Origin: Allacma fusca
Lineage: Eukaryota > Arthropoda > Collembola > Symphypleona > Sminthuridae
Length of the DNA: 64,000 nt
Reading direction: 5' to 3'
Assembly (NCBI GenBank): GCA_947179485.1
Contig: OX359249.1
Location: 1-64,000, forward strand
Below the pieces are notes generated by a model. The model did no database searches and was not told the origin of the DNA. It worked only from the letters and a program-made list of their open reading frames with translations. Below are positions 26,001 to 34,810 of this stretch, piece by piece. Within the stretch, counting starts at the first letter, position 1. Each line of letters begins with the position of its first letter. The translations under genes and the position numbers were made by a program.

Positions 26001-29000
26001 TTACGCAGCCAAAATGTATGTACAATGATGCGGTCTGAGTACGACTATTCTTGCAACAAACATATATGAGTAATAAACGTTTGCATTACCTACACTATCG
26101 ATTACATGTTAAAGGTAGCCAATAGTCTATTTTGCAATACATTTCCGTTTAAATCCGTTATATGCTTGCAAAATGTTTCCAAAGGACTTCAAAATGTGTC
26201 CGTTATAACTATTTTTCCGGTATACATATGTCCGTTGAACGCATTATTGTTAAGCATTTGTTACATGGGATTCTTGCCGGGACAAAAAAATCTGTCCGGT
26301 GTAACTAATCATTCGTTGTATAGCCATCCGTTATATCGAGTTTTTCCTGTATATGCATATGTATATGTACGTAAGCTACTAAAGCACGTTGTCGTATATA
26401 CCAAGCGTTAAAAGATCGTGCCGTTTTCCCTTGATTTGCACTGGAAATCTCACCACAATTCCTTGTTTGCAAAAAAAGAATCCATCCCGTTTGAGATTTT
26501 CGCTCCCAGAAATATTTTCCCTGGAAAGACCTTTCCGGTCTTCACACAAAAATCCGACCCCTGCAAAAATTATACCTTGCCAAAAACTTGCCGAGCACTG
26601 CTTATGAATTTACACATTCAAAACAAATTTAAACGAATCTGTCAACAAATTCTGTTTTAATTCCTTAATGACAAAAGTTAGCTTATTGTTAAAACAAGAA
26701 ATTAAAATCAAAATGTCCGTTATCCAGGGTGTACAAATAAGATTCAGTAATCACAATCTAAGAGCATAAGTATGAATTATAATATGGTGCCTAATAACAC
26801 TAATTTGATTAAATAACAAAGATTTTCTACCAGGAAATCAAAGTCTAACTGTCTGCCCTGAAGTTGAAGCTGAAAACTTTTCTGGCGTGGTTACAATCTT
26901 TGAAAATTCCGAGAACTTCATAACATACGGACACATAAATTCCCAAGCGTGCCAGAAGATGTCCACACCAAACACGTCATGCTTGAATGAATCAAGAGAA
27001 ATCAACTTTAGCATATCTCGTGTCTCTAATTCATCGTTGGATCCTTTGCGCCTAAGTGCAAACGATTTCCCACAAATATCATTGCTTGGAGAGCATAACG
27101 TCTTAGAAAGGTTGTCTAAAGTTGTATGAATAACGTTTCTCTATAACGTTCTATTAATCTTTCAAAAACAAAATTGAAAACATTTTCACGTAATTTATGA
27201 AAAGACAAGTTTTTACATGCAATGTAACTAGGCATGAGCAACTGCTGGCAGTATTGAGCCCTATTGACGTCCCGAGATGAAGGGAGGTGGTACGCCCCAG
27301 GCTATTTCTTGAATACGGGCTTTATAATGATCCATAACGGGTAACATAATAACCGGCAGATCTAAGTTGCACAGCGCTTGTACTAGTGAGTATTATGTCG
27401 ATGATGGGCTTAAATGCATTACATGTGCATACTTTTTTGCTCTCCTGAATTGTTACAAAATCTGGCTGAGAATATACAGGCTCATTGTACACACACACAA
27501 AACTTTGTCAATACAATGTGTAGTAAACTTTCAAATCACCTAATTTATGTAATGTTGTACTTCATGCAACAATACTTCAAAAATTGAGAATCTGCCGGGT
27601 ATTATGTTATGCGTTATGGATCGTTCATCAGGATTAAAGGTAGATCCATCTAGTATCGTGAGAATTCTTTTTTAATTTACTGAAGATTTTGGTTGTACTT
27701 TTCAAGGTCCGGGTATCATGCTACCCGGGTACAGACATAACGACACAGCAATAATAACATATTTATTTTAAAACCGTGCTTCAAAATAAAAAATTCATTT
27801 GGTACAAATTTTAAACGCTTGGTCATTCCGGGCATTATAGTGCCCGCTTCGGATACCGGGGTGATACATTAGTTACCAAAATTAGTTTGGGGATTTGATT
27901 TTAAGCACAAAAGCATTTTATTTGGTACAAATCGCCGTACAACAACGGTAGTAATGAATTTCTAAGCGGCCAAAACAGGTCTGGTATCATGTTACCCAAT
28001 CGGTTTTAAAAAAATAATTTAAGCTCCTAGTATGCCAATAAACAAGTTTGCATCAATTCGGAGGCTCTAAAGCCCGTATTTAAGAAATAGACAGGGGCGT
28101 ACCACCTCCCTTCATCTCGGGACGTATATGGGGCTCAATCGTGCCAGCAGTTGCTCATGCCTCGTTATCACCTGTTGCTGTACCCCACTACTACTTTTTA
28201 GATTTATTATTAAACAAGTACCTTTTGAACTGAAGATGTGTTCATCCAAGAGGAATTTAGAAAATGATATATATTAGAGATGTTTTGGTCAGAAAGATAT
28301 ATGAAGGATGGTTGGTTTGAAGGAAAAGGGTTTCTAGGGTTTTAAATACATTTTACAATGCACGGGTTACAACATTATGTATATTTCGGAATAGTTCTGA
28401 TTGGATAATTTTTATGGGTTTGTTCTTGTAATGCTGGTATTACTTTGCGGGTATATGCTACAGGAATTAAACGCTATTGTGAATTTCTGAGAGTTGATAT
28501 ATAATTATAAGGATGACATGGGTAATGCTCCCGAAGTTACAAGCATAAATTCTTGTTTACGGATAAATATATACAGTAGATATTAACTGACGATTGTAAA
28601 TATGGGAGGGATGATTCGTTGAGTCATGAAGGAGGGATTCTTTCAAGGAGATAATGTCTAGAATATAATGTAAATTAACTTCAATGTTAAGTATACGGTT
28701 CGAATCAGAGATGCGCAGCCTTCGAAGGCTAGCCTTCCAAGAAGGCTTCTTTGAAGGCGGAAAGGTAACTTTCTTAACGTTGCAGAAGGAATGAAGGATG
28801 GAGATACTTTTTTCTGAAGGCTGAAGGAAGCCTTCACAAAAACTAGCAGTGAAGGATTGTGAAGGAAGGCTTCCTAAATATTAGCCCTCCAAGGCCGTGA
28901 AGGCTTCCAGGTACACGAAATTTCTATAACGTGAAAGCATAGCATATGCAACGACGTTTTGCTGCTAGCGCAACAATGCAGCCAATTCGTGAATTGACAA

Positions 29001-32000
29001 TGTGTGTCGCTATCTTCACTACACTGAATCCTGCTGGTACAAAACGTTTTTAAGCGGGTTGTAGTATAAAATTGAAGGAAGGCTATTTTTAGAAGAAGGC
29101 TGAAGGCAAAAATGAGCATATGTATTTTGGAAGGAAGGCAGATTTTTCAGAGGGCTTCATTCTAGGACATTTTGAAGGGGAAATTTTGATTGAATTTTCG
29201 CCTTCGAAGGCTTGAAGGAAGGCTGTTTCCTTTGCGCATCTCTGGTTCGAATTACATGATAGGAATATTGGATGATACAGAACTCATTTGATATGAGCTA
29301 TTATCGCTAACAGGTAATCCTCTCTCCATGTCCACTCGGATCGGAATGCAATTTTGATGAAGCTTCGGTACCTAGGCCAAACCAAAACTCTAAGCCATAT
29401 CGCCCTGGTTTGCTCGGGTAATCGCGCAGATGCTTTAAATTCTAATTCGCGAGCAAAAGGTCTCCCTTTCCAACCTAAATTTTCCAATGTTAAATCCTAT
29501 TTTTAATTAAATATTACATTTCTAAATTATCCAAAGTTAAATCCTATTTTTTAATTAAATTTTAAATTTCTAAATTCTTCAATGTTAAATCCTATTTTCA
29601 ATCAAATATTAAATTTCTAAATTCTCCAATGTTTAATCTTATTTTTTAATTAAATATTGAATTTCTAAATTCTCCGATGTTAAATACTATTTTTAATTAA
29701 ATATTAAATTTCTAAATTCTCCAAAGTTAAGTCTTATTTTTTAATTAAATATTACATTTCTAAATTCTCCAATGTTAAATCCAATTTTTTAATTAAAGAT
29801 TAAATTTCTGTATTTTCCAATGTGAAATCCCATTTTTTAATTAAATTTTTAAGAAATTTTCATTTTTCAAAGTCAATCTTATTTTAGATGAAAGACAACT
29901 ATGGCTGGCTTTCATCATACGTGGTTCCAGATACCTTCTTCGACTTTTAAAAATGAAAATTTTAAAATTAACCACGTATGATTAAAATTTTAAAATTTTA
30001 ATTTTAAAAGTCGAAGAAGGTATCCAGAACCACGTATGATGAAAGCCAGCCATAGTTGTCTTTCATCTAAAATAAGATTGACTTTGAAAAATGAAAATTT
30101 CTTAAAAATTTAATTAAAAAATGGGATTTCACATTGGAAAATACAGAAATTTAATCTTTAATTAAAAAATTGGATTTAACATTGGAGAATTTAGAAATGT
30201 AATATTTAATCAAAAAATTGGACTTAACTTTGGAGAATTTAGAAATTTAATATTTAATTAAAAAAATGGACTTAACATTCGAGAATTTAGAAATTTAATA
30301 TTCCATTAAAAATAGGATTTAACATTGAAAATTTTAGGTTGGGCAGGGGGCCCTTTGGCCACAAATTACAATTTAAAACATCTGCGCAATTTACGCGCAA
30401 TCCAGGGCGGAATAGCCCAAACGTTTGGTCTGGTTGGGACTTAGGGGCAGGAACCTAGTCTCCCACATAATTTCATTACGATCCCAAGTCGCATGGTGCC
30501 AGGGTTACTTGTAAGTAAGGGCAAATATACCGGTTTACATAACAAGTATATTGAAAAATACTAAATCTTTAAGGGAATTAATATGTCAAATTTTAAAGCT
30601 GAGGGATTTAGTACACTAAAAACACGTATAAAATTATGATCGATTGTACCTGCTATTATAAGCAAGTCTTGTAGAGAATGTACAGTTTATCTTTGAATTT
30701 TTCCGCATATGACAATTTTTGGGTGTACGTTTATGCACAAAGTTATCTAACAACTGGCAAGCTATACTTATCCTGCGATGTGGATACGAGCTTGTATTTC
30801 AATTATTCTTCCAAAACAAGTTACAGATCTGAAGAACCGGAACAAGAAGCAAATAGCCTGAACGAGCTAGACAACAATCCTGGTGGTATCAGTAACGACA
30901 AATCTGAAAAACAGTGCAATGGTATTGACAAGTTAATTTCGGGTCCACTTATTGATCTTTGCATTGAGACTAATACGCAAAGTCGATGCATTGCAGACGT
31001 GAATTTATATTTCGTTCGAATTAAAAAACGGTAAGCTTAATTCGTATTATTGGGAAAATGCGAATCTCAGTTTTGTAGACTAATACTTTCGTTTGATGTT
31101 AAAATAATATCTTAGCGAACATCGCCCTGTTCCATCCAATATAAGAATGGGCTCCAATACTTTTGAAAGATTTTCGGAAATGATATCAAGTTATAGTGAC
31201 GGTGTTTACGACCATACCGTATTATCGCTTTTTGAAGAACTTTTTAGTCACCGAACACTAATATTGTGGAATAATACAGAAGAAACATTTTATAAAATGT
31301 ATTCTTGCCTGAATAATCATCAAATGGTAAGGTAACAGGTGGTAAGGTTGAATGAACATATATTTCCGTAACAAAGCAAATGAATTTTGAATTTTTTAAA
31401 AGATGGATCTGGAGGTCAAAACGATGTATGGAAACGAATCGTATACCGCAATGAAATCCAACTTGAGTTTGTTTCTTACAGCGATTCAGCACTTATACTC
31501 AAACTTGGTAAATGCTATTGTGTATGACGACAAAACCAAATACATGTTACAACAAGTAGTTGTACTATTTATTAATTCAACCATCAACGCACTCTATGCT
31601 AGAAGCGTCAATAGTGTTTTTGATATCTAGTCTTCTCCAACATCTACAACAGTTTATCTCAGTTAGCGATAATTTAATTTAATTATGTTCACAGGATAAG
31701 ATTATCAGCGAGAGTTTTAATAACCACATTTTGATTACCGTAGTTTCAAAGAATTTATTTTGCCAATCCCAGGAAAGTGATTACTTTTCTGCATAAAAGC
31801 GTTAACGCAATAATTACTAAATACACCATTATTTGATATTGTGCTAACAAACGGGATAAAACGTCTGATAATAGTAATCAAGTAGCATAATTTCATTCGA
31901 CATCATTATTTTAACAAGCCGATTTAATAATTTTAGAACCTGGCAAGTGCTGTTCGCATATTTTTGCTGAAAATTAACCCGCTGAGCGACTATTGCCAAA

Positions 32001-32601
32001 TCTTTCGTGTAAGCCATTTTGTGTGCCGTTTATTAAATTAGTTTGTATTGTTGTTTGGTATATTTATCGATAGATGTTTTGGTAAACATTACAGGATGAA
32101 GGAAGATTTGAACGATTTATTTGCAACCCTGTTAACCAGCACACATTGTGCATCCTTGTAATTAACGAAATAGTTCTGAAAACTGCAGTTATTTCCCCTG
32201 AATTTGTTTTGCAACCAAAAACCCTATTTGATGCCATCTTCTTACATATCTTAATGTATCATACTATCGAAAAACCGTTTCCACCATCACGATTGGCTGA
32301 GTTCACTTTTATGGAACAATGCATAACAGGTTATCTTGATACGCATGAACCAAATGACTGGACAGCGGAACTTCTAACTGCGTTATCAGAGACTTCCACT
32401 ATGTAAGTTTTCAAATTAAATCTTGTGATTAAAATCATATGGCATAATTCAAACCATACGTGACACAAGAACTATAATAGCTGTAAAATGCATTATCTGA
32501 TGCTACTACAATATAAATATGGGTATGATTTCAGCAATTCCTCTTCTGCTTGTTTTCGACTACAGGATGGTACTAATGAAAACAGCGAGATCAATTTCTA
32601 A
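20028..32601 (+). CDS. Multi-exon gene, unrecognised 622-aa protein
   Basis: Reconstructed from splice sites: join 20028-20057, 20132-20341, 22171-22345, 26834-27123, 30675-31030, 31116-31326, 31403-31507, 31695-31739, 31937-32008, 32095-32402, 32535-32601. Total 1869 nt, divisible by three, with no internal stop and all junction phases consistent. The start has a strong Kozak context (CAAAGATGG). AATAAA follows the stop by 67 nt. The N-terminal 80 residues are basic and aromatic (EKWWRDLNVQTRNFY, DYRRVCGQIQKKYPKIPL). Residues of about 280-325 are acidic and low-complexity. The C-terminal 250 residues look mainly alpha-helical and hydrophobic. No signal peptide, transmembrane segment or catalytic motif is evident, and I do not recognise the family. 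Weakest points: the 45-nt exon 8, the donor of exon 4 and the exact first exon. Confidence 0.72.
20132..20341 (+). CDS. Exon 2 (residues 11-80)
   Basis: Acceptor TATGTTACAG, donor TTG|GTATGT, phase 0 at both ends. It encodes 70 residues rich in Lys, Trp, Tyr and Arg with balanced codon use, unlike the surrounding sequence. This is the most protein-like part of the 5' half. Confidence 0.78.
21271..21495 (-). CDS. Possible terminal exon on the opposite strand
   Basis: On the minus strand a good acceptor (ATTTAACCTTTCAG) is followed by 74 open codons and a stop at 21271-21273. The translation has a varied, cysteine-containing composition, with segments KYVYNEFLLSAGNPYC, SRGAGCKVESTECYSAL and SEAIGIVCV. 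That is more protein-like than other frames in the intron, and it would fit the C-terminus of a secreted protein. No upstream exon or poly(A) signal could be fixed; a frame at 21902-22153 on the same strand is a weak candidate. It may be a nested gene, a pseudogene fragment or chance. Confidence 0.35.
   Translation of the reverse strand, partial: KFAYKKYVYNEFLLSAGNPYCSIIFSRGAGCKVESTECYSALANVTGTGKNYKIVNYNRLTDSSMSEAIGIVCV
21759..21985. repeat. Degenerate tandem repeat, GGGGTCTGTCCGGACACCCTGG type
   Basis: Variants of GGGGTCTGTCCGGACACC begin near 21759, 21864, 21921 and 21952, each followed by CTGGGA- or CTCTAAG-type sequence. The spacing is irregular, so this is an old or partly deleted array. 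Confidence 0.55.
22171..22345 (+). CDS. Exon 3 (residues 81-138 and part of 139)
   Basis: Acceptor TTTTTTTGTAG, donor AATG|GTAAGC. It enters in phase 0 and leaves in phase 1. The encoded segment begins DCFRKKLSQNFQDYRK and becomes polar and acidic toward its end (NPTEERGDVNG). Confidence 0.75.
22408..23835. mobile_element. TIR element in intron 3
   Basis: The ends are ATCCCGAGTAGAAATTTTGG and, reverse-complemented, ATCCCGAGTAGAAATGACTGG. Subterminal regions on both sides are rich in ACGTCAA and TAACGTC words. The element is 1428 bp with no transposase frame. Target duplication could not be fixed (flanks AGTAAT and TAGAAT), so no superfamily is assigned. The 67-codon minus frame at its left end follows the terminal repeats. 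Confidence 0.7.
24150..24370. repeat. Hairpin-containing repeat fragment
   Basis: An inverted repeat GAAGGATGTAGGAT (about 24301) and ATCCTACATCTTCC (about 24345) forms a 14-bp stem with one mismatch. The surrounding words TGTAGG, GGATAGG and CCTATA resemble the zones at 11080-11240 and 11690-11970. Probably part of a non-autonomous element. Confidence 0.4.
24995..26349. mobile_element. pogo/Tigger-like Tc1-mariner element, non-autonomous
   Basis: Terminal inverted repeats start CAGGAAAAACTCGATA and end TATCGAGTTTTTCCTG, with TA dinucleotides directly outside both ends (24993-24994 and 26350-26351), the Tc1-mariner target. Inside the ends are CCGATAAAATTTGTCCGG and TCTGTCCGGTGTAAC, the type of subterminal sequence seen in pogo/Tigger elements. 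The 1355-bp body has no transposase; the two short frames inside it are not supported. Confidence 0.8.
26834..27123 (+). CDS. Exon 4 (residues 139-235)
   Basis: Acceptor TTTTCTACCAG, entered in phase 1 (G plus GA gives Gly). The proposed donor is GTT|GTATGA in phase 0; the open frame stops at the TGA inside this donor. The encoded part is Ser/Asn-rich (NFSISRVSNSSLDPLRL) and likely a linker. A donor a few codons upstream (AAG|GTTGTC) cannot be excluded, but it would leave the wrong phase for exon 5. Confidence 0.68.
27231..28161. mobile_element. TIR element with internal CCGGGTAT palindromes
   Basis: About 92-bp terminal inverted repeats, beginning GGCATGAGCAACTGCTGGCA on the left with the reverse complement at 28142-28161, share GACGTCCCGAGATGAAGG and GGGAGGTGGTACGCCCC. 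The body has at least four short palindromes of the type CCGGGTATCATGCTACCCGG. There is no transposase. Similarity may continue a few bases outside (GTAAC-AGGCATG), so the exact ends and the target duplication are uncertain. A diverged relative lies at 7654-8343. Confidence 0.75.
28706..29244. mobile_element. hAT-type MITE
   Basis: 539 bp with 12-bp terminal inverted repeats CAGAGATGCGCA and TGCGCATCTCTG. It is flanked by the perfect 8-bp direct repeat GTTCGAAT (28698-28705 and 29245-29252). Subterminal sequence is packed with AAGGCT, GAAGGC and GCCTTCC words in both orientations. The 81-codon minus frame inside it is not a gene. Confidence 0.92.
29311..30511. mobile_element. Fold-back element with 48-bp repeats in its arms
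   Basis: The two halves are inverted copies. About 195 bp on each side of the centre (29761-29955 and about 29990-30195) is almost perfectly complementary, and the outer 190 bp of each arm is about 70 percent similar. Each arm carries a tandem repeat; in the left arm CAATGTTAAATCC-type words occur at 29484, 29532, 29580, 29627, 29675, 29722, 29770 and 29818, a 48-bp period. Ends are CAGGTAATCC and GGTTACTTG; TAA on both sides may be a 3-bp target duplication, as in PIF-Harbinger elements, but that is weak. No coding capacity. Confidence 0.85.
30675..31030 (+). CDS. Exon 5 (residues 236-353 and part of 354)
   Basis: Acceptor AAGTCTTGTAG, donor AACG|GTAAGC, phase 0 in and 2 out. The largest exon. 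It opens with an aromatic, probably beta-rich stretch (SAYDNFWVYVYAQSYL, LYFNYSSKTSY), passes through an acidic low-complexity linker (EEPEQEANSLNELDNNPGG), and ends in a basic segment (YFVRIKKR). Confidence 0.8.
31116..31326 (+). CDS. Exon 6 (residue 354 in part, 355-424)
   Basis: Acceptor AATATCTTAG, donor ATG|GTAAGG. The first base completes the Arg codon from exon 5, and it leaves in phase 0. It encodes an apparently helical segment (TFERFSEMISSY, TVLSLFEELFSHRTLILW). Introns on both sides are short (85 and 76 nt), which supports the model. Confidence 0.8.
31403..31507 (+). CDS. Exon 7 (residues 425-459)
   Basis: Acceptor TTTTTTAAAAG, donor TTG|GTAAAT, phase 0 at both ends. It encodes MDLEVKTMYGNESYTA and continues with a helical segment. 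The frame stays open for 40 more codons past this donor, to TAG at 31628, and that part is also protein-like. A retained-intron or alternative shorter isoform ending there is possible. Confidence 0.65.
31695..31739 (+). CDS. Exon 8 (residues 460-474), tentative
   Basis: Acceptor TATGTTCACAG, 15 codons DKIISESFNNHILIT, then a non-ideal donor ACC|GTAGTT. Phase 0 in and out, so leaving it out would keep the frame. The continuation is open for a further 18 codons to TAA. Confidence 0.45.
31937..32008 (+). CDS. Exon 9 (residues 475-498)
   Basis: Acceptor AATAATTTTAG, donor CGT|GTAAGC, phase 0 at both ends. It has 24 codons (NLASAVRIFLLKINPLSDY then CQIFR). Too short for a standard open-frame scan, but both splice sites are good and the sequence joins smoothly with exon 10. 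Confidence 0.7.
32095..32402 (+). CDS. Exon 10 (residues 499-600 and part of 601)
   Basis: Acceptor AAACATTACAG, donor CTAT|GTAAGT, the strongest donor in the gene; phase 0 in and 2 out. It encodes hydrophobic, probably helical sequence (TLCILVINEIVLKTAVI, LFDAIFLHILMYHTIEK) and a C-terminal acidic helix (DWTAELLTALSE). Confidence 0.8.
32535..32601 (+). CDS. Exon 11, terminal (residues 601-622)
   Basis: Acceptor ATGATTTCAG. The first base completes an Ile codon, followed by 21 codons (SSSACFRLQDGTNENSEINF) and stop TAA at 32599-32601. The polar tail looks unstructured. Confidence 0.7.
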
Positions 32602-32668
32602 GTTACTGTAAGAATCACTTGAAAAACATGTAATGTGCGCTTTAAGCGAAAGAAAGGTTCACAACGTA

Positions 32669-32674
32669 AATAAA
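32669..32674 (+). terminator. Polyadenylation signal AATAAA
   Basis: AATAAA lies 67 nt after the stop codon and is followed by T-rich sequence (TTGATTTTATTCATTG). That fits cleavage near 32690 and gives a short 3' UTR. Confidence 0.65.
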
Positions 32675-32756
32675 ATATTAACTTGATTTTATTCATTGTT
32701 TATACGTTATAATACATTTACAAAAAATCTTAAGACTTTAACTATTCTATTTTAAT

Positions 32757-32822
32757 ATCTGGGATAAAAATAAACTGGGTTTAAAATACTCTAGGATCAA
32801 AATACGATGGGCTAGTTATACC
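32757..32822. repeat. Degenerate 16-bp AT-rich repeat, left piece
   Basis: Variants of CTGGGATTAAAATA follow one another directly after the gene's 3' end (CTGGGATAAAAATAAA, CTGGGTTTAAAATA, CTAGGATCAAAATA). The hAT element at 32823 splits this array from its continuation at 33937. Confidence 0.65.
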
Positions 32823-33936
32823 CAGGGTTGCACAATTGAAAATGCCATGGCATTTTCGGCATTATGCCTGCCCAAAATGCCCTGGCATTTTGGGCATTTT
32901 CATTTCGTGGCATTTTGGGCATCTATGGCATTTTGGGCATTTTCAGCCTAGGGCAGGCATTTTTGGCATATTCACTCCAATTTTTTAAATATATGACTTT
33001 AGCTACCTGCTAATTTTGCAAAATAAGTCACAAAACAGTATGTTGAAAATAATTTTAATATTCAACTGGATTACATGATAAAATTATAGAAGCAAACTGT
33101 TTCCAAAAAGGTTGAAACCTGGATCAAGTTGATACAGACATATTTATTAAAAAATAATAATAATTCTATTTTACTTATTTTGTTGTAATAATTCGTTTGT
33201 ACACCGTGCCTGTAATTATTTAGACTTCAAGAACAAACATATTCGGACAAAGATGAAAAAAAAGATAAAATAGTTGTTAAAAGATTAAATATATCTTTGT
33301 TTGTGAGCTTCCAAACTCGCCATCATCTAAATGTATTTATTGTTGCATTTTGGACTCCTAGAATTATTACACTGCTTTACTAGGGCTGATTAAACGCAAT
33401 TTTCAAAATCGACACAAAATTTGCTACGGAAGATCCAAGTTCTGACATATGTATATTATAACCGCCGCATCATATGTATCTAATGGAAGTGTAAATTTTC
33501 TATACTTTACAAGCCATTACCAAAATTCAGAATTTATGCTCGCACTGTGCAAGTTGTTTTTTTCCAAATCCCAAAGTTTTTTATAATGCACAGCGTTGAA
33601 CTCCGCTGGGGCTCAATTTTTTTTAAGGATTATTGAAATAACCACTGGCCATAATTAACGAATTAGACAAATTATTTTTTTTTAAATCAATTGTAACAGT
33701 TTCTAAAACTGGATGGGTTTTATTATATGCTATGAATAACTCCCTTATATTCGCTAAAGGAGAAATAATGGTCATATTATATAAGTTTCTGTAAAAATGC
33801 CCAAAATGCCTGCCGAAAATGCCGGGCATTTTCAGAGTAAGACATTTTCAGGGCATTTTCGGCGTTTTGGGCATTTTCAGGGCATTTTCAGGGGGGCAGG
33901 CATAAAACCTAGGGCATTTTCATTTGTGCAACCCTG
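32823..33936. mobile_element. Non-autonomous hAT-type element, copy 2
   Basis: The same family as 17348-18460: ends CAGGGTTGCACAA and TTGTGCAACCCTG, similar length (1114 bp) and the same internal sequence with scattered substitutions and small indels. The perfect 8-bp target duplication is GTTATACC (32815-32822 and 33937-33944). It inserted into the degenerate 16-bp repeat downstream of the 622-codon gene. Confidence 0.93.
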
Positions 33937-34767
33937 GTTATACCCTAGAATTACAAAACACTTGGATTAAAATAATCTAGGATTTAAACACCAAGAGATT
34001 TAAATACCCATTCGAAAAAATGCACTGGGATTTGAATACACCCTTGTAAAGATGGGACAAACGATATAAGGAGACGATATTATCTTCCATATCGTACATT
34101 TTTGAACAACAACATCGCACGATATTTTAGTTTTTTATTCCAGAAAGGTCATACTGTAGACCTCTAAAAAATTTTGTTCAAAATAATTGGCTGCAAATGA
34201 CGTAAATTTTGTCCCAAAACGAAAATTCAGCAAAACCAAGCGTCACGCATGTGATCGATTTCAACTTGCGAGCAAGCTAACATTTAAAATAGTAGTGTTT
34301 CCGAATTGCATACAGTATCGTTATATCGTTTTTGAGTATATAATTATCGTGTATTTTAAAATCAAATATCGGTAATATCGGTATCGTTCAAAAATGAAGA
34401 AAACGCACATCCCTTACCCTTAGATTAAATTTCACTGGCATTAAAATACCCTGTGATAAAAATAAACCCGATTCTAATTACCCTGGGATTAAAATACCTT
34501 GCGATTTGAATACTCCGGGACCTTAATTGAATACCCGGATATTACGGCGAATGAATACAACCATTGCAATAACTTGGGATTAATACACCCTTGGATTAAA
34601 ATACCCCGGGACTAAAATAACCTTGAATTAAGTAACCTGAGATTAAATTACCTGGGCTTAAAATACTCTTGGATTAAAAACGGTGTTAATTAATTTGCCC
34701 TGAAAAAAAAAGCACCCTGAGATCAAAATGCCCCAGCATAAAATATCCCTGTAATACAAACTCCAGA
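33937..34767. repeat. Degenerate 16-bp AT-rich repeat, right piece
   Basis: Many units of the type CCCTGGGATTAAAATA are visible, best at about 34484-34520 (CCCTGGGATTAAAATA then CCTTGCGATTTGAATA) and 34600-34680. They have the same 16-bp period and CCCTGGGA core as the satellite that begins at 34811, but with TTAAAATA in place of ATGTTATT. An unrelated segment at about 34048-34415 interrupts it. Confidence 0.7.
34048..34415. mobile_element. Possible small MITE inside the degenerate array
   Basis: The 16-bp periodicity is lost here. The segment starts near GATGGGACAAACGATAT and ends near GTATCGTTCAAAAATG...CGCACATCCC. CATATCGTACATTTTTGAAC at the left and ATCGGTATCGTTCAAAAATG at the right are inverted relatives. 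No clean target duplication was seen. Confidence 0.35.
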
Positions 34768-34801
34768 AGGCAGAAAAAAAATCTGATTACGAAAATATTT
34801 C
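34768..34801 (-). repeat. R1 fragment in reverse orientation at the satellite edge
   Basis: AAATCTGATTACGAAAATAT is the reverse complement of an R1 segment (for example near 743-766 and 2526-2550), and the flanking GGCAGAA also corresponds. Only about 35 bp remain, directly before the first satellite units. Confidence 0.6.
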
Positions 34802-34810
34802 GTCATGAAT

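Noticed and set aside
28874-29487. Minus-strand frames of 81 and 67 codons
   Set aside because: They lie within the hAT MITE and the left arm of the fold-back element respectively.
1-34800. tRNA, rRNA or snRNA genes
   Set aside because: I looked for cloverleaf box elements and conserved rRNA words by eye and saw none. A covariance-model scan would be decisive.
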